A DNA stretch of 44,637 bases. Source: Clostridiaceae bacterium (GTDB taxonomy: Bacteria; Bacillota; Clostridia; Oscillospirales; Acutalibacteraceae). The position numbers and the translations under genes are program-made. Below are positions 6,959 through 15,746 of this stretch, in pieces. The notes beneath the pieces are model-generated. The model searched no databases, was not told the origin of the DNA, and saw only the letters and a list, made by a program, of their open reading frames with translations. Each line of letters starts with the position of its first letter. The first letter of the stretch is position 1. The stretch is taken from positions 1 to 44,637 of the forward strand of contig JAEDLK010000012.1 of NCBI GenBank assembly GCA_016295355.1, written 5' to 3'.

Positions 6959-7549
6959 TTACAGACGGACGAGGTTGCTTGCCGGTTCTGTGAGCATCAA
7001 TTCGCAGGACAACAGGTGATACCCGAAGCGACTGCTTTCAGCCGGTACAAAACGGGAAACACTCTCGTAGAAAAGGCCGTTTTCGTCATGAGCATCCGCC
7101 CAGACAGTCGAATAAACCGTAAAGGTTCCGTCAACGTTTTCGGTGATTTTTGTCACGGTGTGGGTGTAACGGGTGTAGCCGCGGGGTTTAATAACGGTCG
7201 TACCGTTTAGTGCCAACGGTTCGTTTCCTTCATCGGCAAGGACAGACGGGTCAATACCGTACATATCCTTTACAAAGGGGATGAGGGCTGTATTGGCCAG
7301 TACGCCGTCTTCAGCGTCGGAAAGAAGCGCTAAACAGGACTGCTCGGTCACCACCGAAACGGAATGAAAGGCATCTGCAAAAACATAGTTATGATTGAGC
7401 ATGGTTTCAAACCGTGCGGCCGTGACAGCCGACTTGGGCAGAGCGGTTTCATCGGCTGCTTTGACAGGTGTGCCCGAAACCGAAAGGGACAGCGTGCCGG
7501 TCGCGAAAACCAGTAAAAATACCGTCAAAACCCACAAGGCTCTTTTCAT
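6959..7549 (-). CDS. secreted protein of unknown function
   Basis: This is a 196-residue exported protein. MKRALWVLTVFLLVFATGTL begins a Sec signal peptide, with likely cleavage after VKA. The mature part contains a helical VTAARFETMLNHNYVFADAF region and a beta-rich second half (GTTVIKPRGYTRYTHTVTKI, then DGTFTVYSTVWADAHDENG). No catalytic motif or known domain is recognised. The start is the ATG at 7549 because AAGGAG lies 9 bp upstream; a GTG two codons earlier is too close. It has its own terminator and is divergent from the EF-G paralogue. No function is assigned. Confidence 0.7.
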   Translation of the reverse strand: MKRALWVLTVFLLVFATGTLSLSVSGTPVKAADETALPKSAVTAARFETMLNHNYVFADAFHSVSVVTEQSCLALLSDAEDGVLANTALIPFVKDMYGIDPSVLADEGNEPLALNGTTVIKPRGYTRYTHTVTKITENVDGTFTVYSTVWADAHDENGLFYESVSRFVPAESSRFGYHLLSCELMLTEPASNLVRL

Positions 7550-7735
7550 AGACACGCACTCCTTTCTGCTCTTCTGTCTTTATTATATACAGCGTAAAAA
7601 TAGAATTCACTCTTTTTCGATTACAGAACGATTACAAAGCGGTTACATTTTAACCCGGCTGTGTTCTATGGGGCCAAAACAAAAAATATCTGTGCTATAT
7701 TCACAAAATTTTTTTATAAATGTTCAAAACATAGG

Positions 7736-7764
7736 TTGAAAACACCGAAAAACTGTGTTACAAT
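7736..7764 (+). promoter_or_regulatory. sigma-A promoter of the EF-G paralogue
   Basis: TTGAAA, a 17-bp spacer, and TGt-TACAAT (extended -10). The rest of the 7550-7824 gap holds no other feature I can support. Confidence 0.75.
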
Positions 7765-7824
7765 ATAAAAAAATACACCTGTAGAGCGGTCACGCTTTTC
7801 GGGAGAGAAAGAACCGGTGATTTT

Positions 7825-9867
7825 ATGAAACAATATGCAACAAATCAGATCAAGAATATTGCCCTGTTCGGCCACGGCGGATCCGGCAAGACCACGCTGG
7901 CTGATGCGCTGTTGTTTTCTTTTGGTGCGATTGAACGCATCGGTTGTATTGAGGACGGCACCACGGTTATGGACTTTGATCCTGAAGAGAAGAAAAGAGC
8001 CGCTTCGGTTTACACGGCGGTGTATCCGATAGACTTACAGGACTATAAGGTTAATTTGATTGACACACCGGGCCAGTTTGATTTTGCCGGTGAGGCGGTC
8101 GGCGGTTTGGCCGCTTGTGACGGTGCCGTGGTGGTCATTTCCGGCAAATCGGGCTTAACGGTGGGGGCCCTTCAGAGCTTTGAGCGTGCCAGAGAAGCCG
8201 GCAAGCCGGTAGCCTTCTTTATCGGCAAATTGAACTCCTCGCATGCCCATTTTTATCGGGTTGTTTCGGCCTTGACCGCCCATTACGGTGCGGTGGTCTG
8301 CCCGGTGATTGTTCCGCTTGTGGAGAACGAGACGGTGACGGCCTACTGGAATTTGATTGAGAACAAGGCTTACAAGTGCGAAGGCAAGCAACTAAAAGAA
8401 ACGGTGTTTGAACCGACAACCGAGGCCAAGGGGATGCGGGATCTGATGTTAGAGGCAGTCGCCAGCACCGATGAAGGCTTAATGGAGAAATACTTTGACG
8501 GTCAGCCCTTTAGCGAGGAAGAAATTGTCATGGCTCTCAAAAAGGGTGTGCAGTCGGGCGACATTTGTCCGGTTGTTTGCGGTGTACAGGCCACAGGAGA
8601 CGCCATCCCCATGAGCGGACGGGTGTTGTTTGATTTAATGCCGGACGCATCGGTTTGCAAAGTGACGGTGGAAAAAGACGGCGAAGCACAACCGTGTGTC
8701 TTTGGGGCAGACGAACCGTCGCTGTTTGTGTTCAAGACGGTAGCCGACCCGTTTGTCGGTAAGCTGTCCTACTTCAAGGTGGTTACGGGGGCGGTTAAGA
8801 GCGACACCCGTTTGAAAAACGCCCGTACCGGTAATGAGGAACGGCTCTCCAAGGTCATGATGATTTGCGGTCATGCACAACAGGAGGTCACCGAGCTGGT
8901 AGCCGGTGATATCGGTTGTGTTGCCAAATTGGGTGATGTGAAAACCGGCGATACGCTGTCTGTCAAAGAGGGAGCGGTTGTTATGCCGGCCTACCCGGCA
9001 CCGAGTCTTTCAATGGCGGTGTATCCCAAGAACAAGGGCGAGGACGAAAAGGCGGCGGCGGGCATCAACCGGATTGCCGAAGAAGATCCCACGATTTCCT
9101 TTACCTATCGTAAAGAAACCGGCGAATCGGTTCTGTCCGGCTTGGGCGAACAGCACATGGATGTGGTGGTCTCCCGCCTGAAAGCAAAATTCGGAGTGGA
9201 GGTGGTTCTAACCAAGCCGAAGGTGGCCTATCGCGAAACCATTCGCAAAACAGCCAAGGTTCAGGGCCGGTATAAAAAGCAATCGGGCGGACACGGACAG
9301 TTCGGCGATGTGTGGATTCAGTTTGAACCCTGTGACAGCGAGGAGCTGGTCTTTGAGGAAAAGGTGGTCGGCGGCGCCGTGCCGAAGAATTTCTTTCCGG
9401 CGGTTGAAAAGGGCTTAAGGGAAAGTGTGGTACGGGGTGTGCTGGCAGGCTATCCCATGGTCGGTATTAAGGCCACCTTATATGATGGCTCCTACCACCC
9501 GGTGGATTCCTCCGAGGCATCCTTTAAGACGGCAGCCTCTTTGGCCTTTAAGGAAGGCGTTCCGCAGTGCGCCCCGGTTCTTTTGGAGCCGTTCGGTAAG
9601 CTCTGCGTAACCGCCCCCGACGAAATGTTGGGCGATGTCATCGGTGAGATCAATAAGCGTCGCGGTCGCATCGTCGGCATGAATCCGCTGCCCGGCAAAA
9701 GGCAGGAGGTCATCGGTGAGGCGCCCTTTGCCGAAATGGCCGACTTCTCGACAGCCATGCGTTCCATCACCGGCGGTACGGCCGTCTTTGCCATGACCTT
9801 TGAACGCTACGAGGAAGTGCCGGACGCCATGGCACAGAAAATTATTGACGAGCAGAAAACCGAATAA
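7825..9867 (+). CDS. EF-G-like translational GTPase paralogue (FusA2-type) with atypical G4
   Basis: This is a 680-residue protein with the full five-domain EF-G order. The P-loop GHGGSGKT is at 16-23, the switch I region FDPEEKKRAASV stands in place of the EF-G RGITI block, and G3 DTPGQFDF begins at 80. The domain III marker GLGEQHMDVVVSRLK and the domain IV block GGHGQFGDVW follow, and domain V is recognisable. It belongs to the EF-G-like/FusA2 group often found beside true FusA, whose role is unsettled; the tetracycline-protection proteins are also relatives. G4 is GKLN (134-137) instead of NKxD, losing the aspartate that selects guanine. It is monocistronic, with its own promoter and terminator, and the ribosome site before the ATG is weak. 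A housekeeping EF-G is unlikely given the substitutions. Confidence 0.88.
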   Translation: MKQYATNQIKNIALFGHGGSGKTTLADALLFSFGAIERIGCIEDGTTVMDFDPEEKKRAASVYTAVYPIDLQDYKVNLIDTPGQFDFAGEAVGGLAACDGAVVVISGKSGLTVGALQSFERAREAGKPVAFFIGKLNSSHAHFYRVVSALTAHYGAVVCPVIVPLVENETVTAYWNLIENKAYKCEGKQLKETVFEPTTEAKGMRDLMLEAVASTDEGLMEKYFDGQPFSEEEIVMALKKGVQSGDICPVVCGVQATGDAIPMSGRVLFDLMPDASVCKVTVEKDGEAQPCVFGADEPSLFVFKTVADPFVGKLSYFKVVTGAVKSDTRLKNARTGNEERLSKVMMICGHAQQEVTELVAGDIGCVAKLGDVKTGDTLSVKEGAVVMPAYPAPSLSMAVYPKNKGEDEKAAAGINRIAEEDPTISFTYRKETGESVLSGLGEQHMDVVVSRLKAKFGVEVVLTKPKVAYRETIRKTAKVQGRYKKQSGGHGQFGDVWIQFEPCDSEELVFEEKVVGGAVPKNFFPAVEKGLRESVVRGVLAGYPMVGIKATLYDGSYHPVDSSEASFKTAASLAFKEGVPQCAPVLLEPFGKLCVTAPDEMLGDVIGEINKRRGRIVGMNPLPGKRQEVIGEAPFAEMADFSTAMRSITGGTAVFAMTFERYEEVPDAMAQKIIDEQKTE

Positions 9868-9888
9868 CGCAGAATAAACGTATAGCCC

Positions 9889-9947
9889 ATCGGCCGTACC
9901 GGCCTTGACCCATACTGGTTGGGTTGCCTGTGCGGCCGATTTCTTTT
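9889..9947 (+). terminator. probable intrinsic terminator
   Basis: ATCGGCCG (9889-9896) pairs with CGGCCGAT (9933-9940), followed by TTCTTTT. The intervening loop can form further stems. Confidence 0.65.
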
Positions 9948-10050
9948 GCCGGCCGGCATGGGCTAAAGGTAAAAAAGCGAAAACGGTGTCACATTTATGC
10001 GAATTTCTCTAAAAAACATAAAATATGTTGAACTTTTTTCAGCATTTTGC

Positions 10051-10079
10051 TTGATTTTTTCTGTTAATCCTGCTAAAAT
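10051..10079 (+). promoter_or_regulatory. sigma-A promoter of the dockerin-protein gene
   Basis: TTGATT, a 17-bp spacer, and TGc-TAAAAT (extended -10), about 65 bp before the ATG. Confidence 0.7.
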
Positions 10080-10144
10080 GAAAACAAATATAATCGTGAG
10101 ATGTCCCTTGAGGATATTGGGCGATTGGAAAAGGAGAAAAGAAA

Positions 10145-13100
10145 ATGAAAAAACTACTCAGCATTCTCTTGGTAGCTGCGTTGGTTCTTTCTGTGGTGGT
10201 CATGCCGGTCAGCGCTGCTCCGGCTGACGGTTCCGCTGAACCGACCACCGGTCTCGGCCGTGGCTTTAAGTTCACCTTCGGCGAGAACGGTCAGAACTAC
10301 ACCTACGAAAGAGACGCCAAGGCCACTTATAAGTCTAATGAATTTACGCCGTTGCTTGGCTACACCGGCAGCGTAGCTACCGCCGAGAACAAGACGGTTA
10401 CCAACAGGGCCGACGGTAAGCAGTACGATGTGCTTCGTGTGCAGACCGACGGACAGATTTCCATCGTTCCGTTGACCACCGACGGCACACCGTTTGAAAC
10501 CCAGCCGGGTAAGACTTATAAGGTCAATGTGGTGGCATACAATGTAGTGGCCAACAATTATTCGCAGTATTTTCTCTGCGGAAACACACCCAACGATAAC
10601 CATAATTGGGCGAACTATGTCATCCCGGTTGTAGTCGGTAACAAGAACGTCAGCTTACAGAAGCCGAATGTGCTGGTTCGCGGTGTTTCCTCCGGCGGCT
10701 GGGGTTATGCGGCCGGCAGTGATAATCGTAGCGTAAATGCCATTATCGACGAGAATACCGTTGATTACAGCAAGATGATCGGTTGGCCCCCAGGTGCCAA
10801 CGGCAAGGTTTCTGCTGAATTTGTGATTCCCTCCAACAATGATCAAGAGGGCTTTGCTACCTATAACGAGCAAACAGACAGTTATACTTACACGTTCACC
10901 AAGGTTGCTTCCAAAGATAATGCAACACCGGTTGTGGATGAGGAAACCGGTGAACCCGTGACTTTGAACACCAATAACTATTTTTCTCTGAATCTGTTGG
11001 GTGGCGTCTATGTTGACAAAAACGGCACACCGGACGATCCGGAGGATGATATCAAGACTCCCTTTACTTTGGATATTGTGTCCATTGAGATTTGGGAGAG
11101 TGATTACACGCCGGATGTTGAAATGATCGTAAACGGCAAGGTTGATAACGTTGTTGCCGGCGCTGATCGCGACAACATCAACTACTACATTCCGGATGCC
11201 GAAAATTGTCCTGAAGGAAAGATTTTCACCGGCTGGTATATCGATGAGGCCTGCACCGAGTCGGTTGTTCCCGGCACTGCTTTGGGCGTTACGGTTGACA
11301 AGGTGTACGCCGGCTATAAGACACCGCTGTCCGGTGATATGACCTTTGATTTGAGCAAAGCATACTCCGGCTCGGGCCTTGCTTATCCGACAGAAGTGTT
11401 TGGCGATACCAAGGGTGAATATCTGTCAAATTTCAGTCCTTCCGGTTGGGCTTACAAGGGATGCGATGAGATCGGTTCTCACTTCAGCGCAAGCACCCCT
11501 TGGAGTGAGTCGGGTGCTTTAATAATGGCTGACCAGCAGGGCGTTCCCTATGTAGCCAAGCCAAACACCGCTTATAAGATTACCATTGAATATAAGGTAG
11601 AAGATTTGATCAATGCGGCTGAGGTTAATCTGCCGGTTGACCGTGAAGACAAAGATGATTATTCCTTTGACAGTAACGGTTGGCTTTCTTTGGAATTAGG
11701 TATCGGTATGGATGTTTCCGCCCGTCGCGATTTGGGTTCCAAAACCTTTATTCAGCACACCGACCGCGTAACCTTCCGTGAGGTTGATACCCAATGGCAG
11801 ACCAAAGAGGTCGTTTTGAATTCCGGCGATTTGAACGACGCCACCGTACCGTTTATTGGTGTTTGGGTACAGGCCAGCGCTTTACCCAGAAAGTATAACG
11901 ATGCCGGAAAGTACGACAGAAACCAAGGTGATGACCAGTACGGTCGCAACTCTTTGGTGGTTCGCAAGCTGACGGTTGAAGAACTCGGCAGCGAGGGTGA
12001 TTTGGAGCTGTATGTTGACGGCGAATTGGTTAAGACGGTTGCTTTGGCTGATCGTGATACCACTCCGTTCTTCATTCCTCAAGTTCCTCAAGGAAAAACC
12101 TTCGCCGGTTGGTATGAGGATGAGGCTTGCACCAAGCTGATCAACACCAACAATCCTGCCAAGGTCAGCAAGTATATCCGCAAGGCCTATGCCGGCTATG
12201 TGAAGAAGGCCGTGGCCGTTGTGATGGATACAACGGAATATATGGAGGACTATGTTGCTTATCCGACCGAAACCGACGGTGTGTATCGCGGTACCATTGG
12301 GCGCGGCGGTTGGAACTATCACAACAATAGAGACGGGTTGCTGCGATTCTATTCCGTGGCAAGCTGGCCTCAGGGCGGCACGACCATCGTCTGCGACGGA
12401 AACGGTTCTCCGTTCCTGGCCGAACCCAATTCCGAGTATACCATCACGGTAGAGTACACCGTTGACAACCTGGTTAAGGCGGCCGATGTAACCCTGCCGG
12501 ATAACCGTGAAGATAAAGATACGTATGAATATAGCGACGGATATGTGAGCCTTTGGGCCGGTGTCGGTTTGCCGGCGGGGACGGCTGGTCCGGCCGGTAA
12601 TTCACCGGTTATTAAGGCAAATGAAAAGCAGTTGACCTTCAAAGAGATCAGCGAGGATTGGGAAACAGCTACCTTTACGGTTGTGACCGATGATCTGGTA
12701 GATTTGATGCCTGTGGTTGGCATTTACACCAACAGTTCTGCTTTGCCGAAAACCTATGACGCTGCCGGAAAAGAAACCTCTGCCGCAAGCTCCAAGGGCG
12801 ACAACAGATGGGGCTACAACTCCATCAGCATACGTAAGGTTACCGTGACCAAGGTCGGTAGCTTTGCCGAGGTTAACATTGAATGCAACGGCGGTTATCC
12901 TGATAAGAGCTATCAGCCTGCTAAGACCGCTACCCAGAAGGTCGGCGTGTTTGCTTTGGCTGACGCTGTGCGTCCCGGCTATGAGTTCAAGGGCTGGTTC
13001 ACCGATAAAGAGCTGACCATCCCGGCCGAAGGCACCGAGGTTTGCGGCGGTGAAACCTTCTATGCCAAATGGGAAAAGGGCGTATCCTTCGAGAAGTTTG

Positions 13101-13849
13101 CTATGTGGACTTCCTACAACGAGAAGGGCGCTCAGGGATTCGGTAATGCGAAGGACTTCAAGTACTTCTTCAATACCGATCGTTTCACCATTGTTGATGA
13201 TGAGGACGCGCACAGCGGCGAAAAGAGTCTGCGCTATGTGCTGAATACCGAAACGGCTGATTACGATGCTGATCGTATCGATTCTTTGGGCGATAATGTT
13301 GTTCCGTTGACCAAGGTTAACAACGGCTCCACTTATACCGTGAAGTTCTATGCGAAGGTCAATGCCTTGTCCGGTCCGGTGACCATCAACTTTGCCACCA
13401 CCGACAGCAATATTTGGAACAAGAACACAACCACTATCTATTATGGTGACCAAAGCACCGTTACCATTGCCGAAACGGCCACTACCGGTGAGTGGGTTGA
13501 GTATACCGCCACCTTCAAGGCTAACGTTTTGGCACCCGGTGCTAACAACCTGTTGATGTGCATCAAGCCGAGCGTTGAGAGCGTGCCGGTTGAATTGTAC
13601 TTCGATGACTTTACCTTTGAAGAAGAGTCTCCTGCCTTCAAGTATGGTGATGTTGACGGCAATATGGAAATCGACACCCAAGACCTGGTTCAGCTTAAAA
13701 AGTATTTGGCCGGTTTGGTCGATGTTTCCACCATCAAAGAAGGTGCCGATTTGGATGCCAACGGTGGCGTTGACACCCAGGATATGGTCACCCTCAAGAA
13801 GTATTTGGCCGGTCTTATTTCCCAAGACGAGTTAGGTCCGAAATCGTAA
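10145..13849 (+). CDS. large secreted modular protein with InlB-type repeats and C-terminal dockerin
   Basis: This is a 1234-residue exported protein. A Sec signal (MKKLLSILLVAALVLSVVV, AxA near residue 25) precedes an N-terminal module (about 36-320, FKFTFGENGQNY...KPGKTYKV type) also found twice in the 24085 protein. InlB/Listeria-Bacteroides repeats with G-W-x-x-D-E-A-C-T lie at about 326-390, 619-685 and 907-980. They separate two related beta modules (about 395-615 and 690-900; shared NREDKD and SALPK...YD blocks) and a third lectin-like module (about 985-1160). Residues 1168-1225 are a type I dockerin with two calcium loops, GDVDGNMEIDTQDL and ADLDANGGVDTQDM. It probably binds glycans and docks to a cohesin, but no cohesin is in the window. 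There is no LPXTG or SLH. AAGGAG lies upstream of the ATG. Confidence 0.85.
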   Translation: MKKLLSILLVAALVLSVVVMPVSAAPADGSAEPTTGLGRGFKFTFGENGQNYTYERDAKATYKSNEFTPLLGYTGSVATAENKTVTNRADGKQYDVLRVQTDGQISIVPLTTDGTPFETQPGKTYKVNVVAYNVVANNYSQYFLCGNTPNDNHNWANYVIPVVVGNKNVSLQKPNVLVRGVSSGGWGYAAGSDNRSVNAIIDENTVDYSKMIGWPPGANGKVSAEFVIPSNNDQEGFATYNEQTDSYTYTFTKVASKDNATPVVDEETGEPVTLNTNNYFSLNLLGGVYVDKNGTPDDPEDDIKTPFTLDIVSIEIWESDYTPDVEMIVNGKVDNVVAGADRDNINYYIPDAENCPEGKIFTGWYIDEACTESVVPGTALGVTVDKVYAGYKTPLSGDMTFDLSKAYSGSGLAYPTEVFGDTKGEYLSNFSPSGWAYKGCDEIGSHFSASTPWSESGALIMADQQGVPYVAKPNTAYKITIEYKVEDLINAAEVNLPVDREDKDDYSFDSNGWLSLELGIGMDVSARRDLGSKTFIQHTDRVTFREVDTQWQTKEVVLNSGDLNDATVPFIGVWVQASALPRKYNDAGKYDRNQGDDQYGRNSLVVRKLTVEELGSEGDLELYVDGELVKTVALADRDTTPFFIPQVPQGKTFAGWYEDEACTKLINTNNPAKVSKYIRKAYAGYVKKAVAVVMDTTEYMEDYVAYPTETDGVYRGTIGRGGWNYHNNRDGLLRFYSVASWPQGGTTIVCDGNGSPFLAEPNSEYTITVEYTVDNLVKAADVTLPDNREDKDTYEYSDGYVSLWAGVGLPAGTAGPAGNSPVIKANEKQLTFKEISEDWETATFTVVTDDLVDLMPVVGIYTNSSALPKTYDAAGKETSAASSKGDNRWGYNSISIRKVTVTKVGSFAEVNIECNGGYPDKSYQPAKTATQKVGVFALADAVRPGYEFKGWFTDKELTIPAEGTEVCGGETFYAKWEKGVSFEKFAMWTSYNEKGAQGFGNAKDFKYFFNTDRFTIVDDEDAHSGEKSLRYVLNTETADYDADRIDSLGDNVVPLTKVNNGSTYTVKFYAKVNALSGPVTINFATTDSNIWNKNTTTIYYGDQSTVTIAETATTGEWVEYTATFKANVLAPGANNLLMCIKPSVESVPVELYFDDFTFEEESPAFKYGDVDGNMEIDTQDLVQLKKYLAGLVDVSTIKEGADLDANGGVDTQDMVTLKKYLAGLISQDELGPKS

Positions 13850-13872
13850 GAGTGGGTTAATTCAATAGTGGT

Positions 13873-13906
13873 GGCTGTCCTGCTTTGGCAGGACAGCCGC
13901 TTTTTT
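13873..13906 (+). terminator. intrinsic terminator of the dockerin-protein gene
   Basis: An 11-bp perfect stem, GGCTGTCCTGC with GCAGGACAGCC, a 4-base loop, then GC and TTTTTT. Confidence 0.95.
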
Positions 13907-14037
13907 ATGTGGCAACAAGCGGTTAAGAATAACTCTTTCGTGAGAAAAGCGCAATGCATGTGCCGAAGTAATAAGAAGTGCGATGTGCCTTTAGTACGAA
14001 GAAATGACATTTCCCTCTTTTCCCGGCGGTACTCCAC

Positions 14038-14062
14038 CCTTCCTTACACAGGGAAGGCTTTG
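14038..14062. repeat. short hairpin repeat shared with 21044-21064
   Basis: The 20-plus-base string around CCTTACACAGGGAAGGCTTT (14042-14062) recurs exactly at 21044-21064. CCTTCC and GGAAGG form a small hairpin here. It is probably the end of a non-autonomous repeat. Confidence 0.6.
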
Positions 14063-14078
14063 CTCTATCAAAGTGTTC

Positions 14079-14290
14079 GTTTGGCGGGGCGCAGACGGGA
14101 CGGCTTACTCTCCGCCGAGTCGCTTAAAAAGGTTTGGCGGGGCGCAGACGGGACGGCTTACTCTCCGCCGAGTCGCTTAAAAAGGTTTGTCGGGGCGTAG
14201 ACGGGATGGCTTACTTTCCGCCGAGTCGCTTAAAAAGGTTTGGCGGGGCGTGGGCATTGTGCCTTTCGCTTTGCCAAAGCGCTTAAAAAT
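14079..14290 (-). repeat. 53-bp tandem repeat (3 near-identical units plus one diverged)
   Basis: Head-to-tail units begin GTTTGGCGGGGCGCAGACGG and end GTCGCTTAAAAAG. They start at 14079, 14132, 14185 (a few changes) and 14238 (diverged second half). There are no spacers. In reverse complement each aligns over 52 bases, without gaps, with the element at 2369 and 5269-5692. The last unit ends 2 bp before the -35 of the next gene's promoter. Confidence 0.9.
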
Positions 14291-14291
14291 A

Positions 14292-14320
14292 TGGACAAAC
14301 GGGGTTAAGTGTGATATACT
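14292..14320 (+). promoter_or_regulatory. sigma-A promoter of the DUF7674-like gene
   Basis: TGGACA, a 17-bp spacer, and TGa-TATACT (extended -10), immediately after the tandem repeat. Confidence 0.65.
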
Positions 14321-14351
14321 GTAGGAAAATAATGTTTTGGTGGGTTGAAAA

Positions 14352-15068
14352 ATGCTATTAAATAAAGTGCTTGAAGGCATGAACGAGTTTATGACGCAGC
14401 AGGGCTTTTCGTCGGCCGAGGACGGCGTGTTTGTTAAGGACGAGCAGGCCGTTCGGGTTGTTTTCAACGAATCGGCAGCGGTGTATGAGTTGCATTATAA
14501 GAATGGTCAAGAGGATGAGCAAAAGATTTCGTCCTACCTGTTTGACGGCGAAAGAAGCGAAGCCGATGCCGAGGCGGTAGCCATTGATTTTGTGGAAACT
14601 ATGCGCACAAAGTTGGGCATTAAGAGGGCGCCGAATAAAGGCGGCGAGATTGAATTGCCCAAGGAGTTAAAGACCGAAAAAATCGGCATCAATGGGTTTA
14701 TGCAGAAGCTGTTGGCCATTTTTCCGCAGTATAAGGAAACCTATAAGGCTCATGTAGCGCAGTACGGTAAGCTGTTGCCGGTTGAATTTTGCCATCAGTA
14801 CTTTGTACCGTCGGTCAGAGAGCTGCTGAACAGCGGCAATAAAAAATCTATCAAAAAATTCTATGATGCCATGACCGATTTGTTTGTGGCGGCTGATGGT
14901 GAGCTTGTGCCGTATGTGGTTGGTTTGTTGGCGGCCGGCATCAATGGAAATCAAGAGGTGTTGGCTTCGTTCAAGGAGCAGACGGCCGGGTGCGCCAGCC
15001 TCTATCCGGCGGTCATCAATTTTGATAAGTATTATCAGCATAACAAAAAGCTCAAGAATTGTCTGTAA
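14352..15068 (+). CDS. DUF7674-like cytoplasmic protein
   Basis: This is a 238-residue soluble protein. The N-terminal half (about 1-85) is a small alpha/beta domain (MNEFMTQQGFSSAEDGVFVK, AAVYELHYKNG). The C-terminal half (about 110-238) is helical, with FPQYKETYKAHVAQYGKLLP, then FYDAMTDLFVAADGELVPYV. That FP-x-Y...G-x-L-P...F pattern resembles the DUF7674 family; I match it from memory and with moderate confidence. There is no signal peptide, membrane helix or catalytic motif. It is monocistronic, with a promoter at 14292 and a strong terminator. No function is known. Confidence 0.7.
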   Translation: MLLNKVLEGMNEFMTQQGFSSAEDGVFVKDEQAVRVVFNESAAVYELHYKNGQEDEQKISSYLFDGERSEADAEAVAIDFVETMRTKLGIKRAPNKGGEIELPKELKTEKIGINGFMQKLLAIFPQYKETYKAHVAQYGKLLPVEFCHQYFVPSVRELLNSGNKKSIKKFYDAMTDLFVAADGELVPYVVGLLAAGINGNQEVLASFKEQTAGCASLYPAVINFDKYYQHNKKLKNCL

Positions 15069-15080
15069 GAGAAAAAGTTT

Positions 15081-15112
15081 GGGTCTGTGACGGTGTCGCA
15101 GACCCTTTTTTA
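15081..15112 (+). terminator. intrinsic terminator
   Basis: GGGTCTGTGAC pairs with GTCGCAGACCC (11 bp with one G-T wobble) around a GGT loop, followed by seven T. Confidence 0.95.
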
Positions 15113-15405
15113 TCTTAACAGTGGTTTGATGGCTCAAAGATTTTGTCGGTTGCCGTATGCGGGTACGGAATATGGTTTGCCAAAATAAACCCTATGCTCG
15201 AAACATACGGTGAAAGACACATCACCGTCATGAGGGGGAACAGCACGCACAAAAGCAGCATAAAACCCTTTCCGCTAAACGGGAGAAAGTGTCTATCGAG
15301 CGTACAGCTTTTCCGTGCGACTCGACAAAATCGCAAGCGTAGAAACTGTAGGTCTATCCGGCAAAAGGGGGTCTGCTTGGAAGCACAGTGTTGCTGACAC
15401 AAAAC
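15113..15405. other. intergenic, no supported gene
   Basis: No coding frame with a ribosome site and no recognised repeat was found here. It precedes the minus-strand terminator and gene remnant at 15406-15683. Confidence 0.4.
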
Positions 15406-15451
15406 AAAAAGCCACCATCGACCTCTGTGTGGGTTCGGCGGTGGCTTTTTT
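15404..15451 (-). terminator. terminator downstream of a minus-strand gene remnant
   Basis: AAAAAGCCACC and GGTGGCTTTTTT arms flank a 23-base loop. The T-tract on the minus strand (TTTTTGTTTT) places it about 80 bp after the remnant's stop. The structure can also act on the plus strand. Confidence 0.7.
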
Positions 15452-15530
15452 GGCCGATTGTGAGGAATTGGTTGCCATCAGATTCGGTTGTTTTTATGTT
15501 CTATCGCCATGGCTGTTGCCGAAAAAACGA

Positions 15531-15683
15531 TTAGAGCTTGGCAACATATATGTCAATGGCTTTGCCGACAAAGGCGTCGGTGTCAAGAGCGTTTTTATGT
15601 TCTTTGCTCCCGACTGTTTGTCCGCCAATTATGGACACATTGGCAAAAATATAGTTGAATTCCCCCAATATATGCTGAAAAAA
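15531..15683 (-). pseudogene. C-terminal fragment of an unrecognised protein
   Basis: Fifty minus-strand codons read like genuine protein: EFNYIFANVSIIGGQTVG, then HKNALDTDAFVGKAIDIYVA with a terminal KL and stop. There is no start codon with a ribosome site, an in-frame stop lies at 15684, and an intrinsic terminator follows. It looks like the surviving 3' end of a gene whose front was lost, possibly when the liv promoter region was joined here. I do not recognise the family with any confidence. Confidence 0.4.
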
Positions 15684-15711
15684 TTACCGAGAAAAAATTT
15701 TTTGTTTCCCA

Positions 15712-15740
15712 TTGACGGACGGCAAGGAACATGATATAAT
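15712..15740 (+). promoter_or_regulatory. strong sigma-A promoter of the liv operon
   Basis: TTGACG, a 17-bp spacer, and TGa-TATAAT: a near-perfect -35, a perfect -10 and the TGn extension. Confidence 0.9.
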
Positions 15741-15746
15741 AGTGTA

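Noticed and set aside
12602..13825. 407-codon minus-strand frame opposite the dockerin protein gene
   Set aside because: It is a codon-bias shadow of the strongly supported plus-strand gene. Similar antisense frames occur opposite the other giant genes (for example 25738-26409 and 27619-28494).
14079..14290. Possible CRISPR array
   Set aside because: The 53-bp units are directly adjacent with no spacers, and no cas gene is in the window.
15315..15734. 139-codon plus-strand open frame
   Set aside because: It crosses a terminator hairpin and the liv promoter, has no ribosome site, and the opposite strand carries the more protein-like remnant.
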